Source: Deltaproteobacteria bacterium (GTDB lineage Bacteria > Desulfobacterota > Dissulfuribacteria > Dissulfuribacterales > QOAL01). Taken from it: DNA of 64,000 bases. Position 1 is the stretch's first letter; each line of letters begins with the position of its first letter. The stretch lies in contig JALVJO010000038.1 of assembly GCA_027028245.1 (NCBI GenBank), positions 48,496-112,495 on the forward strand, given 5' to 3'. Made by a program: the position numbers and the translations under genes. Below the pieces are notes generated by a model. The model saw only the letters and a list, made by a program, of their open reading frames with translations, had not been told where the DNA came from and ran no database searches. Shown piece after piece: positions 29,032 to 39,418 of the stretch.

Positions 29032-30405
29032 CTACAGTCTGCCTTCCATAAAGTCGACCATGGACCGGGCGGCAATTCTTCCCTGGTAGGCTGCCTTTGC
29101 CACAGTCTGAGGGCCAAGAACATCGTCTCCGCCGGCAAATATCCAGGGGACAGAGGTCTGAAGGGTCTCAGGGTTCACTTCAAAGGTGCCCCATGGGGCC
29201 CTTTTAATTTCTATGCCCTTTACAGCAGTAGGATCCACGTTCTGACTGATGGCTGCAATTATACTGTCGGCCTGGATCATGAAATTGGAACCTTCAATGG
29301 GAACAGGCCTTCTTCTTCCTGATTCATCCGGCTCTCCAAGCTCCATCCTGATGCACTCTATCCTGTCAAGTCTTCCCTTGCTGCCGTGAATGGCCACGGG
29401 AGCTGCCAGGAATTCCAGGCGAACTCCTTCTTCCTCCAGGTGATGGATCTCGGCCTGGGATGCAGGCATTTCCTTCTTGGTCCGCCTGTAGAGGATAAAG
29501 ACATCCTTTGAACCAAGACGAAGGGCGGTGCGCGCCACATCGATTGCAACGTTTCCTCCGCCTACTACCACTACTCTTGCTCCCAGATCCAAGTCTGCAC
29601 CGAGGTTTACCTCCCTGAGGTAATCTACGCCGTGCATCACGCCCTTGAGATCTTCACCGGGTATGCCCAGTTTCCTGCTCTTGTGAGCTCCTATCCCAAC
29701 AAAGACCGCGTCAAAGCCCTCGGACTTCAATTCTTCCAGGGTCTTGTCCCTGCCGATGGTGATATTGCTTTTGATCTCAACGCCGCAGGCTTTGAGTGCA
29801 TCAAATTCGGCCTTTATGATATCCCTGGGCAGCCTGAAGGCAGGTATCCCCACACTCAGCATACCTCCAAGGACAGGAAGTGAATCGTAAATAGTGCATT
29901 TAACTCCTTTATGGGCAAGGTTGTAGGCCACGGTCATACCTGCCGGCCCGGAACCCACGATGGCCGCCTTCCTGCCGGTGGGAAGGGCACAGGGCTCCAT
30001 GAGGGTCTTGTTGTTTTCCACCATCCAGTCCACTATAAAACGCTCCAGCATGCCTATGGCCACTGGCTCGCCCTTTTTCCCCCTGATACAGTGTCCCTCA
30101 CACTGGAATTCGTGCGGGCAGACCCTTGAACAGACTGCGGGCATGGAACTTGTCTTTCTTATGGTCCAGTAGGCCTTTTCGATTTCGCCTTCCCTCAGAA
30201 GCTTTATAAAGGCGGGAATATCGTTATGCAGGGGACAGCCCTTCCTGCAGCCGGGTTTTTTACACTGGAGGCATCTTTCAGCTTCCATCCTGGCAGTTTC
30301 CGGGTCGTATCCAAAAACTATCTCGTCGAAATTGCGAATTCTTTCCTCCGGGGACAGTTCCTTGGGTTTGTGGCGCTGGATGGCCATCCTTTCCTTGGGC
30401 TTCAC
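29032..30405 (-). CDS. gltD: NADPH-dependent glutamate synthase small subunit-like oxidoreductase (GltD family)
   Basis: CLQCKKPGCRKGCPLHNDIPAFIKLL, AAIVGSGPAGMTVAYNLA, VVVGGGNVAIDVARTA, FAGGDDVLGPQTVAKAAYQGR. Confidence 0.85.
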   Translation of the reverse strand: MKPKERMAIQRHKPKELSPEERIRNFDEIVFGYDPETARMEAERCLQCKKPGCRKGCPLHNDIPAFIKLLREGEIEKAYWTIRKTSSMPAVCSRVCPHEFQCEGHCIRGKKGEPVAIGMLERFIVDWMVENNKTLMEPCALPTGRKAAIVGSGPAGMTVAYNLAHKGVKCTIYDSLPVLGGMLSVGIPAFRLPRDIIKAEFDALKACGVEIKSNITIGRDKTLEELKSEGFDAVFVGIGAHKSRKLGIPGEDLKGVMHGVDYLREVNLGADLDLGARVVVVGGGNVAIDVARTALRLGSKDVFILYRRTKKEMPASQAEIHHLEEEGVRLEFLAAPVAIHGSKGRLDRIECIRMELGEPDESGRRRPVPIEGSNFMIQADSIIAAISQNVDPTAVKGIEIKRAPWGTFEVNPETLQTSVPWIFAGGDDVLGPQTVAKAAYQGRIAARSMVDFMEGRL

Positions 30406-30484
30406 TCGATTCTCCTTGACAAGGTAATTGACTAATGTCTAAATGCTTTCAAAAATCAATGTATAAGGGTGTTTTCACAGAGAA

Positions 30485-30682
30485 ATGGAATATTACTGCG
30501 AAAAAGATAACCGCCAGACAGATATAAGTAAAGGGTGCAGGCATCCCAATGATTTCTGCCAGCACCGCCAGGCCTGCATGATTCATTTTCTGGAACAGGA
30601 AGAAAAGAGAAACCAAAAAATCGGGGAAGAAACGTCCCCGAAAACCCTTAGCGAGACCAAGGAAAATGACCAGAGAATGTAA
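30485..30682 (+). CDS. Small Cys-containing conserved-type protein
   Basis: MEYYCEKDNRQTDISKGCRHPNDFCQHRQACMIHFLEQE; lies directly upstream of the MBL-fold gene on the same strand. Confidence 0.4.
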   Translation: MEYYCEKDNRQTDISKGCRHPNDFCQHRQACMIHFLEQEEKRNQKIGEETSPKTLSETKENDQRM

Positions 30683-31511
30683 AATTACAGTACTTTGTGA
30701 AAACAGCGTGGCAGGGCCCTTCGGCCTTACGGGTGAGCACGGCTGGGCCGCATACGTGGAGACAGACGGATGCAGGATACTTTTCGATACCGGCCAGGGT
30801 CAGGGCCTGGTCCCCAACAGCCTCATCCTGAAAAAGGATCTTGGCAAGATAGATTCCATTGTGCTGAGCCACGGACATTATGACCACACCTCTGGGCTGC
30901 CCCAGGCAGTGCAGCTCAGGGGTGAAGTACCAGTCTATGCCCATCCCGATATCTTCCTGGACAGGTACTGGTCAAGAGGGGGACAGAAGAGACATATCGG
31001 AATAAGGTTCAAGAAATCCTGGCTGGAATCCCTTGGCTGCAGGTTTGAATTCAGGACAGGCTTTGCGGAGATTTATCCAGGGATCCATATAACAGGAGAA
31101 GTACCGAGAACTACCGATTTCGAACCACCTGATCCCAACATGAAGATACCCGGAGAAAAGCCGGGAGAAATGCTTCAGGACCAGCTTCGAGATGACCTGT
31201 CAATGGTGATAGATACCCGGGAAGGACTAGTGATCCTACTTGGCTGTGCCCATGCCGGGCTAGTAAACATCTTGAATTGGTGCTCTGAAAACCTGCCTGG
31301 AAGACCTTTTCACACGGTTATCGGGGGTACCCACCTGGGTTTTGCCGGAGCTGACCAGTTCGAGAAAACACTTGCGGCCCTGGACCAGTTCGATATCAAA
31401 AGACTTGGTGCGTCCCACTGTACCGGGCTTGAAAACAGTTCCAGGCTGTACTGTGCCCTGGGCAAGAGGTTTTTTCATGCCTCAGCAGGCATAACCGTGA
31501 CCATCGGCTAA
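30666..31511 (+). CDS. MBL-fold metallo-hydrolase
   Basis: ILFDTGQGQG, LSHGHYDHTSGL, GCAHAGLVNIL, IGGTHLGFAG. Confidence 0.85.
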   Translation: MTRECKITVLCENSVAGPFGLTGEHGWAAYVETDGCRILFDTGQGQGLVPNSLILKKDLGKIDSIVLSHGHYDHTSGLPQAVQLRGEVPVYAHPDIFLDRYWSRGGQKRHIGIRFKKSWLESLGCRFEFRTGFAEIYPGIHITGEVPRTTDFEPPDPNMKIPGEKPGEMLQDQLRDDLSMVIDTREGLVILLGCAHAGLVNILNWCSENLPGRPFHTVIGGTHLGFAGADQFEKTLAALDQFDIKRLGASHCTGLENSSRLYCALGKRFFHASAGITVTIG

Positions 31512-31526
31512 TTTGCATCCTTCCAT

Positions 31527-33707
31527 CTATTTAATGCCACCTGTACCCCAGCCGCCGATTCCAAGGAGTTCAACATTTACAAGGAACGAGGTATCATCGG
31601 AATCGGTCTTCAGCTTTCCTTCAACCGCCCAGCAGCTTGACTGGTATCTCAGGGCATAGCGAGATTCTATCTGGCGGGATTCCTCAAAATTCTGCTTGAT
31701 ATGAAACATGAATGACCATGCCTTGGTAAGTGCTGCCCGAAGGTCGCAGTTTAATTCGTTTACGTCTGTGACCTTGTGATACCTGTAATCGAGATCCAGG
31801 GTGCTTCCCAGATATCCTGTGTAGTGCCACCGGACGTTGTGAGTTCTGAAACCATCCCCATAGAAATTATAGGTGGTGTCGTACCTCATATAAAAACGCC
31901 GCAGGGGCCGGAAATCGATCTCCCCGTAAAGATCGGAGAGATTTCTTTTGGGCATGTCGTGAACAAGGTTCAGGGTGGGAACCTGTTCAAAGTTGTAATC
32001 CTCAAAGATTTTAATCCTGATGAGGTCGGAATAGGAAAAGTGACCGTGCCCCAGTTCCCCCTTGTTGCTCAGAAAGCTCAGCATGGAAAACCTGATCCTG
32101 TTGATCTGGTTGTAATAATCCTGGCGGTCGATCTGGGGAATATTGTCATCACGTTTATCAGGGGTGTAGAGGTACTGGATCCGGGGTATGATGCTGTGAC
32201 GCCAGAGCGAATGTCCGGAGAATTTATAATTCCTGGCAAAGGTCTTGCTGAGATCTGCCTGAAGGGTATAGCGGAACTTGTTGTCTGTATCATTGGGCCT
32301 GTCGCCAGTTTCTTCCTCCCCGTATGCCACGTATATTGTATCGTCAAGACTGCCGGTAAAAACCAGATCTCCCCAGTCAAAAAGGTCAAGAGGCATGCTG
32401 AGACAGGGCGACATCTTTATCCTGTGTTCCTTGGTACCCTGCTCACGCCAGTAATCCGTGTAATCGAAATCCATCTGGTAATAAAGGGGCGAATTAAAGA
32501 GCCTGGTCTTGAAGGCGTGGAACAAGACGCTGGGCAGTGTCTGAACTGTATATGCCCTTTCCCCAAAGTAGTGGTTGTCGTTGTATCTTCCGTGAAGTGC
32601 CAGGAAGGTATTTTCCGATTCCCTGGTTATCTGGGCAGTAGACGGACGGATTTCATCTGCGTCTTCTGCAAGGGAGCGATTGAAATACTTCTTGAACACG
32701 TCATTACTGGCATCAAAGCCCATTCGTCCATTGTCAAATTCCTGGAGGTAGTCCATATCACTCATGAGGTCCACGTCCAGCTTTGCGTGAAAACCCATGG
32801 GTAGTCCCTGATCCAGCTTCCCCCTTATCCACCACCTGAAATCATTGCCCCTGATCTGCCCGTCTCCGTTGAAGTCGTCATCGTCCTTTTTGTCATTTAG
32901 AAAATTGTAGCGGATCACAGCCTTGTCTTCCCCGGAAAATACATGCCTGTATTCAATGCCTTCCATCCAGCCGCGGCTGTACATGGGATGCTGGTAAAAG
33001 GTCAAATCCATGCTGTCGTTTAGGGCCAGAAAGAAAGGTATGTTGACGCCCACGCCATTTCGTTTTGAAGAGGTGAATTCCGGAATCAGAAAACCTGTCT
33101 TTCTGTACCTGTTTATGGGTACGTAAAGCCATGGGGTAAAAAATACCGGGATGTCCCGTATCTGAAAACTGCTGTTTCTGGCCTTTGCCTCACCGTTAAC
33201 AGTAAGGGTCAGGTCAGAACACTTGAATTTCCAAGCCTGTTTGGGCAGAGGACAGGTGCTGATGGTAGCCTCTGTGGCATGGTACTGCTCAGGTCCCACC
33301 TTCTCCAGGCGCTTTGCTGTAAGATGTATGTTGTTTCTCTTGAGATAGAGAAAGGCGCTGTCCATCCTCCCGGTTGAAGTCCTCAGGTCGATTTCTCCTC
33401 TTGAGCCCTTGAGGACATCCTGGTCCATGTGTATAACCACATGTCCCCTGGCCAGTATCTTCTGGCCCTCCTTGTCATAAAGGACCTGGTCTGCATAGAC
33501 CTTGAGCTTGTCCTTTATTATCTGGACCCTGCCCTTGGCAATAAAGACCTTAGACTGGTGAAAAAATATTATCCTGTCTGCCTTTATATCCCAGGGCTGG
33601 TCGGCAGATTTGGCAGCTGAAGAAACACCAGCACTAAGAATAATCAGGAAACCAAGAATTGATATGCACAAAGAGGCTGATATGAAGGCCGATCCACGTC
33701 CAGCCAT
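31527..33707 (-). CDS. lptD: LPS-assembly protein LptD (OstA/Imp)
   Basis: N-terminal OstA-like domain (ADRIIFFHQSKVFIAKGRVQIIKDKLKVYADQVLYD) and C-terminal barrel; start trimmed to MAGRGS. Confidence 0.85.
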   Translation of the reverse strand: MAGRGSAFISASLCISILGFLIILSAGVSSAAKSADQPWDIKADRIIFFHQSKVFIAKGRVQIIKDKLKVYADQVLYDKEGQKILARGHVVIHMDQDVLKGSRGEIDLRTSTGRMDSAFLYLKRNNIHLTAKRLEKVGPEQYHATEATISTCPLPKQAWKFKCSDLTLTVNGEAKARNSSFQIRDIPVFFTPWLYVPINRYRKTGFLIPEFTSSKRNGVGVNIPFFLALNDSMDLTFYQHPMYSRGWMEGIEYRHVFSGEDKAVIRYNFLNDKKDDDDFNGDGQIRGNDFRWWIRGKLDQGLPMGFHAKLDVDLMSDMDYLQEFDNGRMGFDASNDVFKKYFNRSLAEDADEIRPSTAQITRESENTFLALHGRYNDNHYFGERAYTVQTLPSVLFHAFKTRLFNSPLYYQMDFDYTDYWREQGTKEHRIKMSPCLSMPLDLFDWGDLVFTGSLDDTIYVAYGEEETGDRPNDTDNKFRYTLQADLSKTFARNYKFSGHSLWRHSIIPRIQYLYTPDKRDDNIPQIDRQDYYNQINRIRFSMLSFLSNKGELGHGHFSYSDLIRIKIFEDYNFEQVPTLNLVHDMPKRNLSDLYGEIDFRPLRRFYMRYDTTYNFYGDGFRTHNVRWHYTGYLGSTLDLDYRYHKVTDVNELNCDLRAALTKAWSFMFHIKQNFEESRQIESRYALRYQSSCWAVEGKLKTDSDDTSFLVNVELLGIGGWGTGGIK

Positions 33708-33709
33708 GG

Positions 33710-34813
33710 TCATACCACAGAAGAAGGCATGAAGATCCTGCTGTAAAGGTTCTGGGCATAACGATCGGTCATTCCGGCAATGAAATCGCATACATCCCTT
33801 TCATAGGGGGTATTGTCCTTTTCAACGCACCTTTCCTCTTCAAAAAGCCTGGAACGCTCTCTTATGAAGGCATCTTTGTCTTTTAGAAAGTATTGGTAGA
33901 GCTCCTGCAGGATCTTTCTGGCCTTTTCAAACTCATTGTGGACCTGGGGAGCCCGGTAGACATTGTCATAGAGAAATGCCCTTAGTTCCAGCATTGTATC
34001 CAGCATCAGGGGACTTATGTCGAGTTCCATCTTCTGGGGGGTGACCCTTGTACTGGCAATCACATCCTTTATCATGGAAGATATCCGGCTTCCATGGGTA
34101 TCCCCCAGAACCCTTGTCACATCCTCGGGTACCAGAGACGCCTTTATCACGCCGCTTCTTATGGCGTCGTCTAGGTCGTGACTCAGATATGCAATGACGT
34201 CTGCTATCCTTACAACCCTGCCCTCCATGGTCTTGGCACACTCTCCAGGGACCTTGGGGATGATATTGCCAAAGCCCTTGGAATGCTTCAGGATGCCGTC
34301 TCTTACCTCATAGGTCAAATTCAGACCCCTTCCGCCGTTTTCCAGCACGTCCACTACCCTGAGGCTGTGCCTGCAGTGACTGAAACCTCCCGGGACTATC
34401 TCATTCAAAATGGTCTCTCCGGCATGCCCAAAGGGAGTGTGTCCAAGATCATGGCCCAGGGCAATGGCCTCTGTAAGATCCTCGTTCAGTTTCAGAGCCC
34501 TGGCGATGGTCCTTGCAATCTCGGCAACTTCCAGGGTATGGGTAAGCCGCGTACGGTAATGGTCTCCCATGGGGGAAAGAAAGACCTGGGTCTTGTGCTT
34601 AAGCCTTCTGAAGGCCTTGCAGTAGACGATACGATCCCTGTCACGCTGAAACGCAGTCCTGATATTGCAGGACTGGGACTTGATGCGTCTTCCCCTTGTC
34701 TTACTGCTGAGACAGGCATGGGGGCTCAGCATCTCCCTTTCCCTGAGCTCTATCTCTTCCCTGACGGTGAGGAATTTGACCTTTGCGGTTTTGAGCCCTG
34801 AATCTATATACAT
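33710..34813 (-). CDS. dgt: dGTP triphosphohydrolase-like HD protein
   Basis: RDRDRIVYCKAFRRLKHKTQVF, RTRLTHTLEVAEIARTIAR, LGHDLGHTPFGHAGE. Confidence 0.9.
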   Translation of the reverse strand: MYIDSGLKTAKVKFLTVREEIELREREMLSPHACLSSKTRGRRIKSQSCNIRTAFQRDRDRIVYCKAFRRLKHKTQVFLSPMGDHYRTRLTHTLEVAEIARTIARALKLNEDLTEAIALGHDLGHTPFGHAGETILNEIVPGGFSHCRHSLRVVDVLENGGRGLNLTYEVRDGILKHSKGFGNIIPKVPGECAKTMEGRVVRIADVIAYLSHDLDDAIRSGVIKASLVPEDVTRVLGDTHGSRISSMIKDVIASTRVTPQKMELDISPLMLDTMLELRAFLYDNVYRAPQVHNEFEKARKILQELYQYFLKDKDAFIRERSRLFEEERCVEKDNTPYERDVCDFIAGMTDRYAQNLYSRIFMPSSVV

Positions 34814-34868
34814 GGTAAAATGTTATAATGGGAACAAATAGGCAAAGCAAGCCGCTCGAACGCCCATT

Positions 34869-35912
34869 TCAAAAAAATTCCCCCTTGCAAAACAATTCCC
34901 TGTGGAGCCAGATGTCAGCTGCCAGATAAAACAGCAAAGCAGCCGAGGCCAGGGTAAGAAACCATAACACCACTATAACCATCTTCACGCCGGCCAGAAG
35001 CAGGGCCGCAGACACTGCAAGCAATGCCGGAAGCAGGAATCTCTTCTTGAATATGGAGATATCCCGCCTGTTCTCCTGTGCAGCCCACATGTCAATACCC
35101 TGGACGGCAAATTCCACGGCCAGTATCAGCACCACCAGAAGGTGGGCGTTTTCCGGGGCAAAAGGAAGAAGGCCCAGGACGGAAAGAGGCAGCACCAGGG
35201 ATGAGGCCAGATGAAAAAGGCCCTTCCAGCCTGCCTTCAGGACAGAGGGAAGACAGGCCGTTACGTACTGGAAACCCGATGCCAGGGTTATTGCCAGGAC
35301 AATTGTGCCGTACAGCAGGTTTATGGTTCCGGGAGAAAAAATAAGGGCTATCAGCAGACCTGCTGTCTCAAAGGCCAGGGCTGTCTTCAACCTGCTGCTG
35401 AGCAGGCCGGTCTTGAAATATATGGCAATCCCCAGGAAAAGTGTGGCAACGAAAAGCCCTGAAAGAAAGGAGATGGTGATGAGCTTATCGGGAAACGTGG
35501 CTGTCAGTAGAATGAGGCCCACTCCCACCATCTGAATAGTGGTCTTGATCTTGGCAAGCTCGGTAACCTTGAGTTCCTTGCTCCCAGGGGTCATGAACCT
35601 TCTCATCTCGGTAACCAGGAATTCCCGAAGGAATATGGGCCACACTATCCACATGGGCAGAATGTTCAGATCTGCCAAAGGAACCAGGGTGACTGCTACA
35701 AATATCTTGTCGGCTATAGGGTCCAGAAGCTTGCCAAGGGCTGTAACACCATATTTCCTGGCCATGAGACCGTCCAGATAGTCTGTAAGGCCGAGAAAGG
35801 TCAATATCACCAGGGCCGTGAACCTGGAGGTCGTCCCCCCGTAAATGAGAAAAAGTGGCAGGGGCAGGAGAACAATTCTCAATGCCGTTATCTGGTTTGC
35901 ATTTATCTTCAT
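34869..35912 (-). CDS. pgsA: CDP-diacylglycerol--glycerol-3-phosphate phosphatidyltransferase with C-terminal multi-TM extension
   Basis: MKINANQITALRIVLLPLPLFLI; CDP-OH-P motif DYLDGLMARKYGVTALGKLLDPIADK; ~165 extra C-terminal hydrophobic residues. Confidence 0.8.
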   Translation of the reverse strand: MKINANQITALRIVLLPLPLFLIYGGTTSRFTALVILTFLGLTDYLDGLMARKYGVTALGKLLDPIADKIFVAVTLVPLADLNILPMWIVWPIFLREFLVTEMRRFMTPGSKELKVTELAKIKTTIQMVGVGLILLTATFPDKLITISFLSGLFVATLFLGIAIYFKTGLLSSRLKTALAFETAGLLIALIFSPGTINLLYGTIVLAITLASGFQYVTACLPSVLKAGWKGLFHLASSLVLPLSVLGLLPFAPENAHLLVVLILAVEFAVQGIDMWAAQENRRDISIFKKRFLLPALLAVSAALLLAGVKMVIVVLWFLTLASAALLFYLAADIWLHRELFCKGEFF

Positions 35913-36517
35913 TCCATGTCTCCCCCGAGCTCCTGCCAGAGGGGATAAAATGCCCTCATAAGATCTCCCCTGGTGCGACTGAGATCCTGGACGTCCTTGA
36001 TGAATTTCCTGTAGTGTTTTATAGGCCCCACGTCTATCTGCACCATCAAGGGGTCGCAGAAATACCAGGTGCACCTGTAAGGCCGCTGTATCCTTGGGAG
36101 AATACATCCCTTTTCACCAATAAACTGGCAAATTGCTTCCCCGTCAACATCAAGGTCGTATGGCGGTATAGAAAGCCCCAGAGACAGGAAGGTAATGATA
36201 TCGGCAAATTCGGGAAATCCGAACTTGTTGGCGCAGCAGACAGTGCCGCAGTAAGGACAAACCCTGGAAGTATAATACTGGATAAAGGGATCGAAGTCTT
36301 GGAAACACTTGTTCATTATCAACGCCTTTTCAAAGACTTCATCCAGCCTGTTTCTGTGCTGCGAAAAAAAATCTTGCAGAAACTGGATCTTGTTCCAGAA
36401 ATCCTCTGGTTTCCTGTAATCAAGCCTTGGGAAAACCGTGGTATCAAATCCTGCAATCATAGATCTTACCTTATTGAAAAAGGACACCCTGACAGGCTCG
36501 TCAGGTATATCTTTCAT
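35909..36517 (-). CDS. YkgJ-family Cys-cluster protein
   Basis: CPYCGTVCCANKFGFPEFADIITFLSLG ... GCILPRIQRPYRCTWYFC. Confidence 0.65.
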   Translation of the reverse strand: MKDIPDEPVRVSFFNKVRSMIAGFDTTVFPRLDYRKPEDFWNKIQFLQDFFSQHRNRLDEVFEKALIMNKCFQDFDPFIQYYTSRVCPYCGTVCCANKFGFPEFADIITFLSLGLSIPPYDLDVDGEAICQFIGEKGCILPRIQRPYRCTWYFCDPLMVQIDVGPIKHYRKFIKDVQDLSRTRGDLMRAFYPLWQELGGDME

Positions 36518-37622
36518 AACCCTTGTTCCTGAGTTCCTCTACCAGGTCTCGAACCCTGTCCAGCTGATCTCTGGGACAGACAAGGACCGCATCTCCTTCT
36601 GCCACTACTACTATATCGGAAAGCCCCACGGCAGCCACCAGCCCCGGGCCTTCAGATATCATGAGCATGCCCTTGCAGTCCAGTTCCACAGCATTTCCTC
36701 CAAGGGCGTTACCGTTTTCATCCTTGGGGGAAAGCTCGTAATAGCTTTCCCAAACACCCATGTCATGCCAGTCAAAGGAACATGGAAAGACCACCAGGGC
36801 CAGGTTTCCTGCACTGCCATTGGGCGGCTTGCACCTGGCCATCTTTTCCAGGACGGCGGTATCAAAGGCGTCGTCGGGAAGCCTGGCATATCTCCTCCGG
36901 GTAGAGCTTCCGGAAGCGCCAAGATCACCTGTTTCTGCAAGCTCCATCAGGGGGCTCCATATGGAAAAGGCATCCATGCTCAATGCCTCCTTCAACACAG
37001 GAGTCGAAAAGGAAAGCATGCCGCTGTTCCATAAAAACCGCTTGGAGCCCAAGTATGCTGAGGCTGTTTTCCTGTCGGGTTTTTCATGAAAGGCAGTGAC
37101 CTCCATACACTGATGTCCCTTGCACTGGTCCACTGTACTTCCCGCCTCTATGTACCCGTAGGAGGTTTCCACACGTCGGGGCCTTATGCCGTAAATTACA
37201 ATGGCCGGATTTTGGGAGGCCCATTCCATTCCTGCCTCCATGGTCTTCTTGAACTCCTCCAGGGGCCTTATAAGATGATCCGAGGGAAAGACAGCAACCG
37301 TTGATCCGGGAGATCTTTTATCTATGAGAAGGCTGCCGTAAATGACGGCAGCGGCAGTACCCTTTGGAGACGGTTCCACTATGATGTTTTCAGCCGGGAT
37401 ATCAGGCAGCTGGGAGGCAACTTCCCGCAGGTGATACGACTTGCAGAGAATCCATATGTTTTCAGAGGGAAACAAGGCTTCCGCCCGCTCCACGGTGCGC
37501 ACCAGAAGCGTGACCTCGCTCTGTATCTTGAGAAACTGCTTGGGGCGGTGCCTCCGGCTCTTGGGCCAGAGCCTCGTTCCTATTCCCCCGGCCAGTATCA
37601 GGGCATGAAAATTCTTGTTCAT
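36501..37622 (-). CDS. Mannose-1-phosphate guanylyltransferase
   Basis: ALILAGGIGTRLWPKSRRHRPKQFL; FPSDHLI; GYIEAG; FHEKPDRKTA; WNSGM; DWHDMGVWESYYEL. Confidence 0.9.
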   Translation of the reverse strand: MNKNFHALILAGGIGTRLWPKSRRHRPKQFLKIQSEVTLLVRTVERAEALFPSENIWILCKSYHLREVASQLPDIPAENIIVEPSPKGTAAAVIYGSLLIDKRSPGSTVAVFPSDHLIRPLEEFKKTMEAGMEWASQNPAIVIYGIRPRRVETSYGYIEAGSTVDQCKGHQCMEVTAFHEKPDRKTASAYLGSKRFLWNSGMLSFSTPVLKEALSMDAFSIWSPLMELAETGDLGASGSSTRRRYARLPDDAFDTAVLEKMARCKPPNGSAGNLALVVFPCSFDWHDMGVWESYYELSPKDENGNALGGNAVELDCKGMLMISEGPGLVAAVGLSDIVVVAEGDAVLVCPRDQLDRVRDLVEELRNKGYERYT

Positions 37623-38368
37623 ATCTGCTTGGCACTCCAAAAAAATTGCGAAATGACCGCAGCACTGTACACGGCAGCCGTGCCACTCCTGAGAATCCTT
37701 GGGCCAAGGCCTGCGGGCTCAAACCCTCTGCCAATAAAACGGGCCGTTTCTTCACGGCTGAACCCCCCCTCAGGCCCCACTGCAGCGGTGATTGGAAAGG
37801 GCTGCTCCTTTCCCTGTAAAAGCTCAAGGAGGCTGATATCCATATGCTTCTCTGAAAGGACTATCTTGAAACCACTGCCAGAAAGGCCGGAAAGCACCTC
37901 CTGGACAGTACAGGGCTTAAGCACCCTGGCAGTCTTGATGCCGCGGCACTGCTTCAGGCCGTGAAGACTGAGTGACTGCCAGCGTTCCCACTTCCTGGAA
38001 AGGCGGGACGAGTCAGCCCGGACAATGGTCCTGCTGGTCAAAACAGGCTGTATCAGGCCGACCCCTATCTCGGAAAGCTGCAAGACTGCCTGATCCATCC
38101 TTTCGCCTTTTATTATTGGCAGAATCATCCTGAGAGGGACCAGATCATCTACTGTTTCAACCGGACCGCTCCTCTTAAGAATCACCCTGTCTGCATGTAT
38201 CTTTTTGATACGCGCATGCACCAGGCTGCCCAGACCGTCAACCAGCCTGACAACACTGCCCGCCTCAAGCCTCCTGACCCTGACCATGTGGAAATGCTCC
38301 CGGCTGTCAAGGCAGATGTCTTCATCCTTCAGTATTTCCGGGGAAACAATGAATTCAGGCGCCCTCAT
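37619..38368 (-). CDS. rsmE: 16S rRNA m3U1498 methyltransferase
   Basis: HFHMVRVRRLEAG; ITAAVGPEGGFSREE; LGPRILRSGTAAV. Confidence 0.9.
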   Translation of the reverse strand: MRAPEFIVSPEILKDEDICLDSREHFHMVRVRRLEAGSVVRLVDGLGSLVHARIKKIHADRVILKRSGPVETVDDLVPLRMILPIIKGERMDQAVLQLSEIGVGLIQPVLTSRTIVRADSSRLSRKWERWQSLSLHGLKQCRGIKTARVLKPCTVQEVLSGLSGSGFKIVLSEKHMDISLLELLQGKEQPFPITAAVGPEGGFSREETARFIGRGFEPAGLGPRILRSGTAAVYSAAVISQFFWSAKQI

Positions 38369-39306
38369 CCAGTCTTTTCAAATTTCAGCAGGAGCCACTC
38401 CGGCTCCTTGACATCATTTTTTGTAGATACCAGGGCCAGACCTTTTTCCCTGTACGATTCAATTATTTCAGCATCCTGGCCCTGGATGATACCGGATGCC
38501 AGCAGCACGCCCCCTTCTGCAACAAGCCGTGCTATTTCCCTGGAAAGAAACAGCAGGGTATCCCGGTCCAGGTTTGAAAGCACCAGGTTGAAGGGACCTT
38601 CCAGCTCCCAAATAGGGGTACTGCTGACAAAGACGCGTTGATGAACATGATTCAGGTGAATATTCTTCCTTGCCGTATCTACTGCATCCTGGTCGATATC
38701 CACGGCCATGACATCGCTGGAACCAAGCTTTGCAGCAGCAATAGCCAGTATTCCCGTGCCTGTGCCGATATCAAGTACGGCTGCATCCTTGAGAAATCCC
38801 GACACGGCCAGCTCCTCAATTGCCTCGAGCATCAACCTGGTGGAGGCATGTGTGCCCACACCGAAGGCCCGGCCTGGATCTATCTCAATGACTACCTCCT
38901 CCTCATCCGGTACCCAGGGCTCCCAGCTGGGTTTTACCACAAGACGTTTTCCCAGCCTTAAAGGTTTGAAATACTTCTTCCAGCCATCAGCCCAATCCTC
39001 TTCCACGATCTGATGCGTGCTCCAGCTGATCCTGGGATACTCGGAGTGGAGCTCGAGAATTTCATAAAAATAGGTTTCTATCCCCTTGAGCGCTCCAGAT
39101 TCTATGTCTTCCTCGTTCAAATAGGCCTTGATTACAAGATTTCCCTGGGTATGTGAATCCTTGTCTTGCTCTTCTTCCACGATTACGCCGCGATGGAGCT
39201 CGGATACCAGAAAGTCCACCAGGGCTTCTGAAAGATCCTCAGAGGTCCTTACCCGTAGTTCGATCCAGTATCTTTTCCCATCTTTGGTACCTGGTTTGCT
39301 AATCAT
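38365..39306 (-). CDS. prmA: Ribosomal protein L11 methyltransferase
   Basis: WADGWKKYFKPLRLGKRLVVKPSWEPW; DPGRAFGVGTHASTRLML; VLDIGTGTGILAIAAAKLG. Confidence 0.9.
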   Translation of the reverse strand: MISKPGTKDGKRYWIELRVRTSEDLSEALVDFLVSELHRGVIVEEEQDKDSHTQGNLVIKAYLNEEDIESGALKGIETYFYEILELHSEYPRISWSTHQIVEEDWADGWKKYFKPLRLGKRLVVKPSWEPWVPDEEEVVIEIDPGRAFGVGTHASTRLMLEAIEELAVSGFLKDAAVLDIGTGTGILAIAAAKLGSSDVMAVDIDQDAVDTARKNIHLNHVHQRVFVSSTPIWELEGPFNLVLSNLDRDTLLFLSREIARLVAEGGVLLASGIIQGQDAEIIESYREKGLALVSTKNDVKEPEWLLLKFEKTG

Positions 39307-39418
39307 AAATATGGTGATATTCCGATAATTTCAGTAGTTGCTTTGCAGGATTTAGATCCGGGGCATCAAGGCCGGATTATTCCATGCATGATAACAGATT
39401 GACCTTGGCCTACAAGAC

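Noticed and set aside
31776-32804. 342-aa plus-strand ORF
   Set aside because: Fully antisense to lptD, no domain signature.
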